53,459 bases of DNA from Ectothiorhodospiraceae bacterium (GCA_007117515.1 SKGQ01000022.1:1-53459); one strand, 5' to 3'. Positions 1 to 10,307 are shown, counted from the stretch's first letter. The notes: a model not told the origin generated them from the letters alone. Program-made: numbers and translations.

Positions 1-1140
1 AGCTCTCGCGATATCCCGTTAAAGGACTTGGCAGGGCAACCCTTCTCCTACTGTATGCCCGATCCGTTGCTCGAACAGATTCATTCGATTGACAGTCGAG
101 CCAAAGGCCGCGTCGCAACAAGCGAGCAAGTCATTAACGAAGAGTCCAGAGATCGGTTCCTCATAAGCTCGCTGATTGAAGAAGCGATCACCTCGAGCCA
201 ACTGGAAGGAGCATCGACAAGCAGGCAGGTCGCCGCGCAGATGCTGCGCGAGAGCAGAAAGCCTCGTGACAAGAGCGAACAAATGATTCTGAACAACTTT
301 CAGGCGATGCAGGAAATCGTAAAACTCAAGCATGAGCCTATGAGCATTGATCTCCTGCTTCACCTTCACTCTTCGCTGACCCAGGATACGCTCGACGATA
401 CGTCGGCCGCAGGCCGGTTCCAGAGGCCGAACGAAGAGCGGGTCCGAATCGTGGATCACGGCACGGGGACGACGTTGCATGCCCCCCCTCCGGCAGAGCA
501 GATACCGGAGAGAATGAAACAACTTGTGACATTTGCGAACGCTACGAATAAGGCGAATGGGTTTCTCCATCCCATTGTAAAGGCCATAGTCCTTCACTTC
601 TGGCTCGCGTATGTTCATCCGTTCTTCGATGGCAACGGACGCGTCGCGCGCGCGCTCTTCTACTGGTCCGCAGCCAGATCGGAATACTGGCTCCTCGAGT
701 ACATCTCGATTTCCCGAATCCTGAAGAGGGCGCCCGCGCGTTATGCAAGGTCCTTCCTGTACACCGAGACGGACGAAAACGACCTCACGTACTTTCTCCT
801 TGACCAGGCGATAGTGATAAACCGCGCCATCGACAGTCTGGAGCGGCATCTGAAGCTTAAAGGTGAGCAAGTCAAAAAGGTTGCCGAAGTGATCCGAGGC
901 CAACGTGCGTTGAACCACCGTCAGGTCGCGCTGCTGAGTCACGCCATTCGTCACCCCGCCCACCGGTACACGATTCGGTCACACCAAACCAGTCACCGGG
1001 TTGCCTATGCGACCGCTCGCAAGGACTTGCTTGAGCTCGCAGATTTGCAACTGCTTGTTGAACGGCCCGTTGACAAGAAAACCCTTGGGTTTGTGGTTCC
1101 TCGTGACATTGAGGAACGCGTTAAAGGGCTTGCCGCCTGA
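1..1140 (+). CDS. Fic/DOC family protein (5' end outside window)
   Basis: Fic core HPFFDGNGRVAR at about 615-650; upstream SSQLEG fits the [S/T]xxxE[G/N] inhibitory helix; frame is open back to base 1, so the N-terminus is probably cut by the window edge. Confidence 0.88.
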   Translation, partial: SSRDIPLKDLAGQPFSYCMPDPLLEQIHSIDSRAKGRVATSEQVINEESRDRFLISSLIEEAITSSQLEGASTSRQVAAQMLRESRKPRDKSEQMILNNFQAMQEIVKLKHEPMSIDLLLHLHSSLTQDTLDDTSAAGRFQRPNEERVRIVDHGTGTTLHAPPPAEQIPERMKQLVTFANATNKANGFLHPIVKAIVLHFWLAYVHPFFDGNGRVARALFYWSAARSEYWLLEYISISRILKRAPARYARSFLYTETDENDLTYFLLDQAIVINRAIDSLERHLKLKGEQVKKVAEVIRGQRALNHRQVALLSHAIRHPAHRYTIRSHQTSHRVAYATARKDLLELADLQLLVERPVDKKTLGFVVPRDIEERVKGLAA

Positions 1141-1245
1141 TTTCCCCTCATGGTGCAGTACCGCGACCGGTCGTGGCTATTCGAGATGTGACCAACCAAA
1201 GATGCTGGACGTCGACGTGTCGCTTCTTGCTTGTCGCGGATGTGA

Positions 1246-1274
1246 TTGTTCGCCGTCCGGCGCCTCGGTATACT
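1246..1274 (+). promoter_or_regulatory. sigma70-like promoter of tRNA-Thr copy 1
   Basis: TTGTTC - 17 bp - TATACT followed by a GC-rich discriminator, 19 nt before the tRNA. Confidence 0.6.
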
Positions 1275-1293
1275 CCGCGCCTGAAGGAAATTT

Positions 1294-1369
<76 letters not shown>

Positions 1370-1378
1370 GATAAATAA

Positions 1379-1411
1379 ACGGCTTACGTCGGATAGACGT
1401 AAGCCGTCTTT
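1379..1411 (+). terminator. hairpin downstream of tRNA-Thr copy 1
   Basis: ACGGCTTACGTC-ggata-GACGTAAGCCGT followed by CTTTCT. Confidence 0.7.
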
Positions 1412-1510
1412 CTGTGGCCGAAATGTCGTGTGGCGTTCGATTCTTCGCGTATTAAAACAACCACAAGCTTCGGTAGCGAACATCCGGATCCTTGAAATCA
1501 CGCTACCGAA

Positions 1511-2395
1511 CTATGTGCACAAGTTTGGGGCCGAAATACCCGGTAATGCGACGTGCCAAAGTACATGGGTGTCCCCAACTCGCCATTTCAGGAATATCAT
1601 CAGGAGGATGATGCCGAGCACCACGCGATAGGCGACGAAGGGCTGCATGCCGATGCGCTTGATGAAGGCCAGGAAGTAGTGAATGCACAGGTACGCGCTG
1701 ATGCCGGAGAGGATGATGCCGATGCCCATGGCATCCCACGCCACGCCGCTGCTGTCTCGGATGAGATCGATGACCTGCAGGCCACTGGCCAGCACAATCA
1801 CCGGAATGGATAGCAGAAACGAGAACCGGGCCGCGGCCTCGCGGCTCATGCCGACAAACAGCGCCGCCGTCATCGTAATGCCCGAGCGGGAGGTGCCGGG
1901 TATCAGGGCGACGGCCTGGGCACAGCCGATGAACAGCACGTCTTTCCAGCTCATCTCGTATTCCGAGCGCTGCCCCCGGAATTTCCAGTCGGCAAGCCCC
2001 AGCAGCAGGCCGAAGCCGATCAGCGAGCAGGCAATCACGATCGCGCCCACCTCCGGCGTCCGCAGCGTGACCTCCACCAGGTCCTTCAGCAACAGGCCGA
2101 AGATGCCCACCGGCACCGTCCCCCAGAGCACCGCCCAGCCAAGCCGGGAGTTGTCCGTCTGCCGCCGGGTGACCACGGACTGGCACCAGTCGTAGGTCAC
2201 CAGATGCAGTTCACGCCGAAAGTACATCAACACCGCGGCTAGGCTGCCCACATGCACCGCCAGATCGAAGGCGAGCCCCTGGTCTTCCCAGCCGGTCAGC
2301 AGCGGCACCAGAATCAGGTGCCCGGCGCTGGAGATGGGCAGGAACTCGGTCAGCCCCTGGACGATGGAGAGGACGAAGATTTCGAGAAAAGACAT
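1511..2395 (-). CDS. uppP: undecaprenyl-diphosphatase (BacA/UppP family)
   Basis: QGLTEFLPISSAGHL and PGTSRSGITMTAAL motifs, multi-TM protein. Confidence 0.95.
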   Translation of the reverse strand: MSFLEIFVLSIVQGLTEFLPISSAGHLILVPLLTGWEDQGLAFDLAVHVGSLAAVLMYFRRELHLVTYDWCQSVVTRRQTDNSRLGWAVLWGTVPVGIFGLLLKDLVEVTLRTPEVGAIVIACSLIGFGLLLGLADWKFRGQRSEYEMSWKDVLFIGCAQAVALIPGTSRSGITMTAALFVGMSREAAARFSFLLSIPVIVLASGLQVIDLIRDSSGVAWDAMGIGIILSGISAYLCIHYFLAFIKRIGMQPFVAYRVVLGIILLMIFLKWRVGDTHVLWHVALPGISAPNLCT

Positions 2396-2506
2396 GGGCG
2401 CCGCGCCACCAACGAGATATATTGCCGGACGCCCTCGCTGTGCTATCCGGTAAAGCGTCGGAGGGTACCACGATCAACCTTCGTCATTGGGCACGAAACT
2501 TATGTC

Positions 2507-3085
2507 CTACTTGCCGCAGTCGCTGGCTGGTGCGGGCTCTGTCGTGCGCAGCCTTCCGACGTTCGATAGCACGAGTTGTCGACGGGCAATTCCGTCTCTG
2601 TCACAGACGGTGAAGGTGCCGTTGCTGAAACGACTGGCTCCGAGCGCGTCGAAGCGGATGCGCCGAAGGATGTTCTGATTTGCGAGAACCCGCGCCCTGT
2701 TGCCGGGGAACAATTCGATCCGGTCGACGACGCCACCGTGATGGCAGCGTCCATCCGGCTGAACATTGCAGTCAGTTGCACCGCTCGGGCTGCGGAATAT
2801 GATCCAGCCATCGCTCCATGCCTGTGCTTCGCAGCTGGCTCCGGTGCGCGTCCCGCAGATGACCGCGACGTTGCCAGTGCTGACGGCAGTCTGTCGTGCC
2901 AGCTGAATGCCGGTCGTCAGATCATGTTGGACGACCCAGACGGCGTGCTGGTTAATCAGGGAGCGGAAAGACGGAATGCCTGCGGTAACGAGCACGGCCA
3001 GGATGGCCATTACCGTGAGCAGAGAGACCAGAGTCGTTCCCCCGGCCCTGCGGGTCCAGGCCGCGGTTTCGTGATGCGTCGGCAT
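2507..3085 (-). CDS. GspH/FimT-like pseudopilin, atypical N-terminus
   Basis: RRAGGTTLVSLLTVMAILAVLVTAGIPSF prepilin-like helix and FimT-like LARQTAVSTGNVAVICG; start chosen at MPTHHETAAW. Confidence 0.7.
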   Translation of the reverse strand: MPTHHETAAWTRRAGGTTLVSLLTVMAILAVLVTAGIPSFRSLINQHAVWVVQHDLTTGIQLARQTAVSTGNVAVICGTRTGASCEAQAWSDGWIIFRSPSGATDCNVQPDGRCHHGGVVDRIELFPGNRARVLANQNILRRIRFDALGASRFSNGTFTVCDRDGIARRQLVLSNVGRLRTTEPAPASDCGK

Positions 3086-3258
3086 GGTCGATTCCTCATC
3101 CTTGAGAACCGGTTTCCGCCATCCGTGGCGGTTGCGGCGCCAAGCTGAGCGCCTCTTGCAGTGTGGCAGCTTGTCGCTAACTTGCCACTGGTCCGGCTGG
3201 TCGTGCCGCCCATCGGCCGCCTTCGACAATTCGAATTTGATCGTTATAGATTCGGTTT

Positions 3259-3753
3259 ATGGGACGCAGTACGGGTTTTACGTTGATCGAATTAATGGTC
3301 GCGATTGCGGTATTCGCGATCGTTACCCTGATTGCAGTACCGGGCTTCGGACGGTTCTTCGAGGTCAACCGGGTGCACACGCAGACCAATGAAGTTGTGA
3401 CGGCGCTCAATGCGGCTCGTTCCGAGGCGATTCGTCGAGCGGAGGCCGTGTCCGTGATTACCTCCACGTCGGACGAAGGCCCAATCCTATGTCTGAGCCT
3501 GGATGGCGATGACTGCGACACGGATCCTAACCAAAATGGTGGTGACGGCATGCCGGTTTTTCTGCTCAACCCGTCGGTAACCGTGGCGCCGGTCTCTTGG
3601 GAGCTTGGATTTGATCGTGGCGGGTTCCGTCTGGATGGCGCGAACGCAGACGAGTTTTGTCTGCAGATCAGTGCCGGGCCGGATGGCCGGGAAATGCGGA
3701 CCGTCCGGGTATCCGCGACGGGGCGAATCGAGGCAGGTCGAGATGGCTGCTGA
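3259..3753 (+). CDS. fimT: GspH/FimT-type minor pseudopilin
   Basis: TGFTLIELMVAIAVFAIVTLIAVPGF prepilin site; ALNAARSEAIRRAEAVSV typical of FimT/FimU. Confidence 0.85.
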   Translation: MGRSTGFTLIELMVAIAVFAIVTLIAVPGFGRFFEVNRVHTQTNEVVTALNAARSEAIRRAEAVSVITSTSDEGPILCLSLDGDDCDTDPNQNGGDGMPVFLLNPSVTVAPVSWELGFDRGGFRLDGANADEFCLQISAGPDGREMRTVRVSATGRIEAGRDGC

Positions 3754-3766
3754 GGCACGGTGAGCA

Positions 3767-4258
3767 ATGAAGGACGTAGCTGATTTTAAGCTTCTGAAAA
3801 AATCGCAGGCCGGCGTGACGCTGCTTGAGGTGCTCATTGCGGCGCTTGTGCTGGGTATCGGTCTGCTGGGCGTTGCCGGTCTGCAGGTAACGGCCCTGCA
3901 AACCAATCAGGATGCAAGCTTCCAGAGTCAGGCGGTGAACCTGGCCTACGATCTGTCCGACCGGATGCGGGCGCACTGCCCGGAGCGCGCGGCCTGCGGC
4001 GTGGCCAACGTGCAGGGCACGGCCTGGTTCGAAGACTGGCAGGAGCGGGTGGAAGGCAGCCTGCCCGCCGGTCAGGGAGGCGTGCGAGCCGGCCAGAACA
4101 ATGCCGTGCGGGTCGAAGTCAGTTGGGCGCGGCGAGACCGCGCAATCGGCACGATTCCCGTCGAAATCGGCAATGACGGGGATGACGGAGGGGGCGTTGA
4201 CGGCGAGCTCGAACCGAACCAGGTGTTTATCGAGGTCGTACCGAGGGCACCGCTATGA
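3767..4258 (+). CDS. pilV: type IV pilus minor pilin PilV
   Basis: AGVTLLEVLIAALVLGIGLLGVAGLQ and AYDLSDRMRAH; position before pilW. Confidence 0.88.
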   Translation: MKDVADFKLLKKSQAGVTLLEVLIAALVLGIGLLGVAGLQVTALQTNQDASFQSQAVNLAYDLSDRMRAHCPERAACGVANVQGTAWFEDWQERVEGSLPAGQGGVRAGQNNAVRVEVSWARRDRAIGTIPVEIGNDGDDGGGVDGELEPNQVFIEVVPRAPL

Positions 4259-5343
4259 AGTGCCGGATCAGAAATGTCGGTGGACCTGCGGCACCGGCCT
4301 GGGTGCAATCCGGCCTCACCCTGGTCGAGATCATGGTGGCCATTACGCTCGGCCTGATCCTGATCGCCGGTGCGATCAATATCTTCCTCAGTAGTCAGCA
4401 GGGGTACCGGCTCAATGAGGAAATCTCGCGCTTGCAGGAAAATGCCCGCTTTGTCGGCGAGACACTGAGCCGTGATCTGCGCATGACGGGGTTCAAGGGC
4501 TGCTGGAGTGCCCGGGACGGCCGCGAGGGCGTCGAGATCGATGGTCAGGCGATTGGTAACGATTTTCCCGTGGACGACGAGCTGCGTGATCGCCTGATGC
4601 GCGGAAGGGTCGGAGTTGGCCCTGACGCGTTGGCTGATGCCAGCCCGGTTTTAGGCAATTTCGATCTCATCGATGGCTCGGACGTCATTCTGTTACCGGA
4701 ACTCTGGAACTTCAGCACGGTGTTGGTCGAGGATTATGCCGACGGCGCCAACGATATTCTCACGGCCCGTGGGCGACGAGGTGACTGGGCTGATGCGACC
4801 GATGACGACGTGCAGAGCGATATCGGTTTCGTCGTCAGTCGCGCCTGTACTCTGATGTATCTCTTCCCGGTTGTTCAGGGGCGCGAAGTCTCCTCCGACA
4901 ATGGCGCAGTGGCGGTCGAGATCGTCATGGATCTGTCTGCGCATCCGGACGAGGCCCTGCTGTCCGAGCCGCGTGAAGGCGATTCCGTTGGTCGTTTACC
5001 CAATGTGCAGTCCGACCGATGGCCGGTTTACTTCGTCGCGACCGCCGACGGCGCGGATCGTGCGGGCCTCTGGCGCTTTCCCGGCGGCAATCGGCCGGCA
5101 GAGGAAATCGTTAGGGGCGTCGAAGCCATGCAGGTCAGAGTCATTCTAGATGGCAACGACACTCCACAGCCGGCCGCAAATATCGGACGCGACGATTGGG
5201 GTCGGATCAATGCGCTTGAGATTGAGCTGGATCTGGTTGGTGCCGAGGGACGGTTCAATGGGGCGAACGGTGACGGGCGGCTTCGGACCACGGTGACCCG
5301 CACGATCCAGGTCCGCAATGCGCCGCCCAGGAGGATTCGTTGA
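4255..5343 (+). CDS. pilW: type IV pilus minor pilin PilW
   Basis: SGLTLVEIMVAITLGLILIAG; LQENARFVGETLSRDLRMTGFKGCW typical of PilW; ATGA overlap with pilV. Confidence 0.9.
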   Translation: MKCRIRNVGGPAAPAWVQSGLTLVEIMVAITLGLILIAGAINIFLSSQQGYRLNEEISRLQENARFVGETLSRDLRMTGFKGCWSARDGREGVEIDGQAIGNDFPVDDELRDRLMRGRVGVGPDALADASPVLGNFDLIDGSDVILLPELWNFSTVLVEDYADGANDILTARGRRGDWADATDDDVQSDIGFVVSRACTLMYLFPVVQGREVSSDNGAVAVEIVMDLSAHPDEALLSEPREGDSVGRLPNVQSDRWPVYFVATADGADRAGLWRFPGGNRPAEEIVRGVEAMQVRVILDGNDTPQPAANIGRDDWGRINALEIELDLVGAEGRFNGANGDGRLRTTVTRTIQVRNAPPRRIR

Positions 5344-5819
5344 TGCGTGGCAGAACACAACGCGGAGCGGCATTGGTCATTGCCTTGCTGATGTTGGTGT
5401 TAATGACCATCGTCGGCGTGTCGGTAATGTCGACGACCAACCTTCAGCAACGCATGTCGGCCAACCTCTACGATTCGAATATTGCGTTCCAGGCAGCAGA
5501 GAATCAGTTACGTGAGGCGGAGCGCCAACTTCTGACGGCTGCCAATCCAAACGGGTTGGTCGACGAGCCCGAGACCAATATTGGTGACTTCATTGCCGCT
5601 GAAGAGTGGGGGCGTGATGAAGCTTCCGGTGACAGGGGAAGCGCAGATTTCGTGATCGGCCCGCCGCGTGTTCGCACCCTCAGTGCCGCGCTCGGCAGCG
5701 AACAGGAATCCCTTTGTTTCTTCCCTGTTGCGGCATGGGGGCGGGGTGGCACGGACGAGGCGGTCGCCGTGATCCGGGAGTGGATTCACGTTGGTGATTG
5801 CAACATGGCGGGTGAGTAA
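5343..5819 (+). CDS. pilX: type IV pilus assembly protein PilX
   Basis: QRGAALVIALLMLVLMTIVGVSVMSTTNLQQRMSANLYDSNIAFQAAE typical of PilX; TGATG overlap with pilW. Confidence 0.9.
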   Translation: MRGRTQRGAALVIALLMLVLMTIVGVSVMSTTNLQQRMSANLYDSNIAFQAAENQLREAERQLLTAANPNGLVDEPETNIGDFIAAEEWGRDEASGDRGSADFVIGPPRVRTLSAALGSEQESLCFFPVAAWGRGGTDEAVAVIREWIHVGDCNMAGE

Positions 5820-5868
5820 CGGCGAGCCAAGGCCACGATCGGTGGCTGCAAGACGGAGCACTCAAAAA

Positions 5869-8800
5869 ATGACGCTTTTTCGGTGGGATTCCAGTTTCGG
5901 TCGCTGCGCCTTGCGCTGGCTGTGCGTCAGCCTGCTCGGCCTGATTTCCGTGCCATTGCTTGCTGACGATTCCTGTGACATCGAAGTCAGCCAGCGAGTT
6001 GGCAGTCTATTTTCCGCATCAAGCTATACGTTCGCCGAGATCACGCAGATCACCGGCGTCACCGAGAGTCTTGTCAGTGGCTCACGCTTGCTTTGCCTCC
6101 TGCCGAGCCGCCGGCCGCGCGGCTTCTCGGTCATTCCTCCCAATCGTATCGACACGAGGCGAAGGTGCGTTTTCGACTTCACGGTAAGCGGTCCGGATGT
6201 GGATTGCGATGCTGAGCCGGAGTCTGCTGGCGTATCGATTGCCACAAGCCCGCTCAACGTGACCGTCGCGAAACCACCGAACATTTTGATGATTCTGGAT
6301 AATTCCAACAGCATGGCGGAGGGTCTGGACGGCGGTGTGGCGGCGACCTGTCAGCCCGGACCGGCTGCCGACTGCGTGGCAGGTGCCGCCAGCCCGGTGA
6401 GCAAATCGGAATATATTCGGGGCGTCGGCCGTGGGCTAATCGAGACTTATATGGGCCGGGTGAACATGGGGCTCATGGCATACCAGCAGAATCCGATCCG
6501 GTCATCGGGTTGGTCCGCAGACATCTTTTCGAATAATGTCGTTCGGGGCGATATCTTCGACCGCATCTACGATGTCAGTTACGACCCGGCGAATTACGAC
6601 CCCGAGTTTTCAGGCTCGCCATGGGACGACTCCCGCAAGCAATTCCGTATCCAGAATCCGGAAGATCCAAGTAACCACATTCATTTCAACGTGCGGGTAC
6701 CGGGATATGGTGCAGTTGGATCTGGGCAAACCGGTTTCTACCATTTCCGCGCGGGAACGGATTGGACGCAGGAACCCTTCCAGTTTGATTGTTTCCGACG
6801 GAAAACCGGGCCTTCTGACGCGAGAACCAGTAGTTATTTCAACCGCTGCGGTAGGACGTCCGGTTTCCTGAATGACAGCGCCAGGGCCCGAGGCGTCACC
6901 AACTGGGGTCAGCGGATGGTTAGGTTTCCTTACAACGCAACGGAATGGATTTCCAGCCAGTCACCCGGGCTCGGCTATCTGCATACGCCGATGCGGCCGC
7001 TGGACGAGGAGCAACGTGATCGCCTGGCGAAGAAGCTGGCGCCGCAGCACCAGGACTACAGCGCTTCCCTGCTGACGGATCCGGAGGAACCTATCATTGC
7101 GGCTGGACTGACACCGCTCGAGGGAACGCTTCTCACCGCGCGCGATTATTTCGTCAATGGCAGCCAGTACTTCGGAGACGATCAGGGGCGCGGTAACGCG
7201 GAGTATCCGCTGCCGAATTCCTGTGAAGTCAACGCCGCAGTCTGGTTGACTGACGGCATGCCATCTGTGGATCGGTTCGGCAACGCATTGGGCGAGGATG
7301 TGGAGCAGGCGCTTTCTGACGCCGTTGCTGCGACAACGCAACTGCATCAGGATGCCAATGCCGACGTTTACGTTGTCGGTTTCGCCATGCCGCCGACCGT
7401 CAGCGAGGATCAATTGGAACAACTGGCTTTCGCCGGTGGAACAAGCCGGGCCTATCTGGCCAATCGGCCGGAGGAACTCGACGACGCTCTCAATCGTATT
7501 TTCGACAACATCATATCCTCCGCGCGCGAGGTTGGCACCGCGGCTGCGGTGAGCACGGCCTTCGTGCAGGAGGATTCCAAGGCGTTTCTGGCCGGCTATC
7601 GAAGCCTCGACTGGTCCGGCGAGTTGGTGGCCTACACCCTGGACGATGACGCCCAGTACGCCGAGTTGGTCTGGGATGCGGAGCAGCAATTCCGCAGCCG
7701 TAACCTGAATACCCGTCGGATCTTCACGACGAAGAGAGATGCCGGTGGCACGCTCGGTAACGTGATCCGCTTGAACCCGACGAATGCCGACAACCTCCAT
7801 GCCGACCAGCGAGACGCGTTGAACCGCAACTTCTCCGGCAACACGGACGGCCTGCTGTTGCCACGGCTGGCTTGGCTCTTCGGCCTGGAAAACGGCGCGC
7901 TGCGCAGCCGTGATGATCCGCAGGACGGGCTTCGTGTCCTCGGTGACGTCGTTCATTCCACGCCCCAGTTCGTCGGGACGCGCGGACCGATCTACCGCCA
8001 GTTGCCGGGTGAAGAAGGGTCACGACACGTGGAGTTTCGGACCGATGAAAATTCCATCATCCGAAACCGTCCGGACATGCTCTATCTCGGCTCCAATTCC
8101 GGCAAGCTGCATGCCTTCGATGCGGACACAGGGAATGAGTTGTTCGCATACATTCCGTCGGAGCTGCTCGCACCCGGTCTCAATGACCGGGCGCCCATTA
8201 CCGAGTTGATGGAGCAGGACTACAGCCATCGTTATTTCGTCGATGGTGAGCCGACCGTGGGCGATGCCTACTGGAATGGCTCGTGGAAAAACGTGCTGGT
8301 CGGAACGATGGGTGCGGGCGGGCGAACCGTGTTTGCGCTCGATGTCAGTGATCCGACCAGCTTCAGCGAGGACAATGTCCTTTGGGAGTTCACCCACGAG
8401 GAGCTGGGATACGGGGTGAGCCAGCCGCAGATCGTCCGCCTTGCCAGTGGCGACTGGGCAGCGGTATTCGGTAACGGGTATAACGGGGCGAGTCATCGCG
8501 CGACGCTGTTCGTGGTGCGCATCTCCGATGGGCAGTTGCTGGCCCGTATCGACACCAGCGAAGGCGGCGGCGCCTCACCCAACGGCCTGGCTGCTCCGGC
8601 CCTGACCGCCTGGCCGTCGCAGAGCGGCGTTGCGAGCCGGGCCTACGCGGGCGATCTTCACGGCAATTTGTGGCGCTTCGATTTGAGCGATAGCGTACCC
8701 GGAAATTGGTCGGCGGATGCCGCATTGTTCCAGGCGACGGATCCCTCGGGAAGCGCTCAGCCCATTACCAGCAGACCGGCGCTGGCGCCACACCCCCGCA

Positions 8801-9486
8801 ACGAAAGCAAGGTTATCGTGCTGTTCGGCGCAGGGAGCTACTTCCGCGACGAGGATGGGGATCTGACGGACCCGCAGACACAAAGTCTCTACGGTGTTTT
8901 CGATTCCATCGACGGTGATAGCGGGATCACCCGAAGTAACCTGTTGCGCCAGGAAATTACCTGGGAAGGCTCCGTGACAGTCCCGCTGGATGGCGGTGGC
9001 ACGGAGACATACCGCGGGCGCGAGGTCTCGAATAATCCGATCGGTCCGTCACATGCCGGCTGGCGACTGGATCTCGACAGCGGAGGGGCCACGGGCGAGC
9101 GGGTTGTGGCAAGTCCGAATATTACCGGCCAACGAACCTTGCGTGTCCGGTTCAGTACCATGGTTCCCAGCGACGATCCCTGTAATCCGGGGCGCACCGG
9201 TCGGATCGCGAACCTGGACGTGTACAGTGGGGCCAGCGGCTCGGATGCCGTTTTTGATCTGAACCGTGACCGTAATCTCGATTCGGGAGACAAGCCCTCA
9301 GGGCGGAATCTTGTCATGATTGAAGTCGGCGACGGAATGCGCACCGCGACAATCGGTTCCGGCGACGGGCTGTTTAACCAGTTCCTTCTCAACTGCAACC
9401 CGAGCGTCGAGAATTGTGATATTGCAGCCGCTGAAGATCGCGACGCGGTGCCAGTCGGAAGGCAATCATGGGAGCAGCCACGATGA
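5869..9486 (+). CDS. pilY1: PilY1-type pilus tip adhesin/assembly protein
   Basis: Signal-like N-terminus, vWA MIDAS-like LDNSNSM, beta-propeller region (MLYLGSNSGKLHAFDADTGNELFAYIPSELL), DLNRDRNLDSGD calcium-loop-like segment; start chosen downstream of the longest ORF to follow pilX. Confidence 0.9.
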   Translation: MTLFRWDSSFGRCALRWLCVSLLGLISVPLLADDSCDIEVSQRVGSLFSASSYTFAEITQITGVTESLVSGSRLLCLLPSRRPRGFSVIPPNRIDTRRRCVFDFTVSGPDVDCDAEPESAGVSIATSPLNVTVAKPPNILMILDNSNSMAEGLDGGVAATCQPGPAADCVAGAASPVSKSEYIRGVGRGLIETYMGRVNMGLMAYQQNPIRSSGWSADIFSNNVVRGDIFDRIYDVSYDPANYDPEFSGSPWDDSRKQFRIQNPEDPSNHIHFNVRVPGYGAVGSGQTGFYHFRAGTDWTQEPFQFDCFRRKTGPSDARTSSYFNRCGRTSGFLNDSARARGVTNWGQRMVRFPYNATEWISSQSPGLGYLHTPMRPLDEEQRDRLAKKLAPQHQDYSASLLTDPEEPIIAAGLTPLEGTLLTARDYFVNGSQYFGDDQGRGNAEYPLPNSCEVNAAVWLTDGMPSVDRFGNALGEDVEQALSDAVAATTQLHQDANADVYVVGFAMPPTVSEDQLEQLAFAGGTSRAYLANRPEELDDALNRIFDNIISSAREVGTAAAVSTAFVQEDSKAFLAGYRSLDWSGELVAYTLDDDAQYAELVWDAEQQFRSRNLNTRRIFTTKRDAGGTLGNVIRLNPTNADNLHADQRDALNRNFSGNTDGLLLPRLAWLFGLENGALRSRDDPQDGLRVLGDVVHSTPQFVGTRGPIYRQLPGEEGSRHVEFRTDENSIIRNRPDMLYLGSNSGKLHAFDADTGNELFAYIPSELLAPGLNDRAPITELMEQDYSHRYFVDGEPTVGDAYWNGSWKNVLVGTMGAGGRTVFALDVSDPTSFSEDNVLWEFTHEELGYGVSQPQIVRLASGDWAAVFGNGYNGASHRATLFVVRISDGQLLARIDTSEGGGASPNGLAAPALTAWPSQSGVASRAYAGDLHGNLWRFDLSDSVPGNWSADAALFQATDPSGSAQPITSRPALAPHPRNESKVIVLFGAGSYFRDEDGDLTDPQTQSLYGVFDSIDGDSGITRSNLLRQEITWEGSVTVPLDGGGTETYRGREVSNNPIGPSHAGWRLDLDSGGATGERVVASPNITGQRTLRVRFSTMVPSDDPCNPGRTGRIANLDVYSGASGSDAVFDLNRDRNLDSGDKPSGRNLVMIEVGDGMRTATIGSGDGLFNQFLLNCNPSVENCDIAAAEDRDAVPVGRQSWEQPR

Positions 9487-9833
9487 GAATGGGCAGGATT
9501 TTGTTTGCGTCAACGGCTCTGGGCGGCCTGATTCTTTTCGGTTCCGCGGTGTTAGCTGTCGACTCGCACCCCGTGTCTGGGCCCGTGAAGGGAGCGACGG
9601 CGCTCGCCGCGAGCGTCGAGGCATTGGCAGTTGGGGAAGTGGAGCATTACTCCCATCGCAACTCGACCATTCGCATTGAGGGGCAGACATTTCGCCTCGC
9701 CATGGAGTTTTCGATCCGCCAGGACGGGGACTCGCTGTCTCTGCAGCAACCGCTTGAGGGACGCCTCGTGAGCCTTGAAAGCAACGACAGGGGGGAAGTC
9801 ATCGCGATTCATATCCTGAATTCGCGAGGATGA
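9483..9833 (+). CDS. small secreted protein of unknown function between pilY1 and pilE
   Basis: Hydrophobic N-terminus; ATGA overlap with the pilY1 stop and with the pilE start. Confidence 0.7.
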   Translation: MRMGRILFASTALGGLILFGSAVLAVDSHPVSGPVKGATALAASVEALAVGEVEHYSHRNSTIRIEGQTFRLAMEFSIRQDGDSLSLQQPLEGRLVSLESNDRGEVIAIHILNSRG

Positions 9834-10219
9834 ACACCATGCCTGCACGCCTTGAGCAATGGCGGGGATTCTCGCTCATTGAATTGATGATCGTCGTCGC
9901 CATTGTCGGGATACTCGCCGCCATCGCCTATCCGTCCTACACCGCGTACGTGGAACGCACGCAGACTTCGGACGGCCGAGCCGCTTTGCTGGATGCAGCA
10001 CAGCGGATGGAGCGATGCTATGCCAACGAATTCAGCTATGAAGGCTGCGATCTACCAGCGACGTCGCCGGAAGGGTTCTACTCCATCGACTCCACGGCCG
10101 ACGATACGACGTTCCAGCTCACTGCGACGGGGATTGCCGGTCGAGTCCAGACAGGAAACTGCTCCGAGTTGACCATCAATCATCGGGGGCAGCGAACGCC
10201 GGGCGACGATTGCTGGTGA
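9830..10219 (+). CDS. pilE: type IV minor pilin PilE
   Basis: [52 protein letters not shown]. Confidence 0.92.
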   Translation: MNTMPARLEQWRGFSLIELMIVVAIVGILAAIAYPSYTAYVERTQTSDGRAALLDAAQRMERCYANEFSYEGCDLPATSPEGFYSIDSTADDTTFQLTATGIAGRVQTGNCSELTINHRGQRTPGDDCW

Positions 10220-10278
10220 CCGTTAAAAGCCCGGCACATCAGCTTGTTTAATCGGCAGTCGCAAGCGGTGTCGCAGGT

Positions 10279-10307
10279 TTGTGGCTGGCGAACCTTTTCC
10301 TTATATT
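10279..10307 (+). promoter_or_regulatory. sigma70-like promoter of tRNA-Thr copy 2
   Basis: TTGTGG - 17 bp - TATATT, 14 nt before the tRNA start. Confidence 0.55.
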
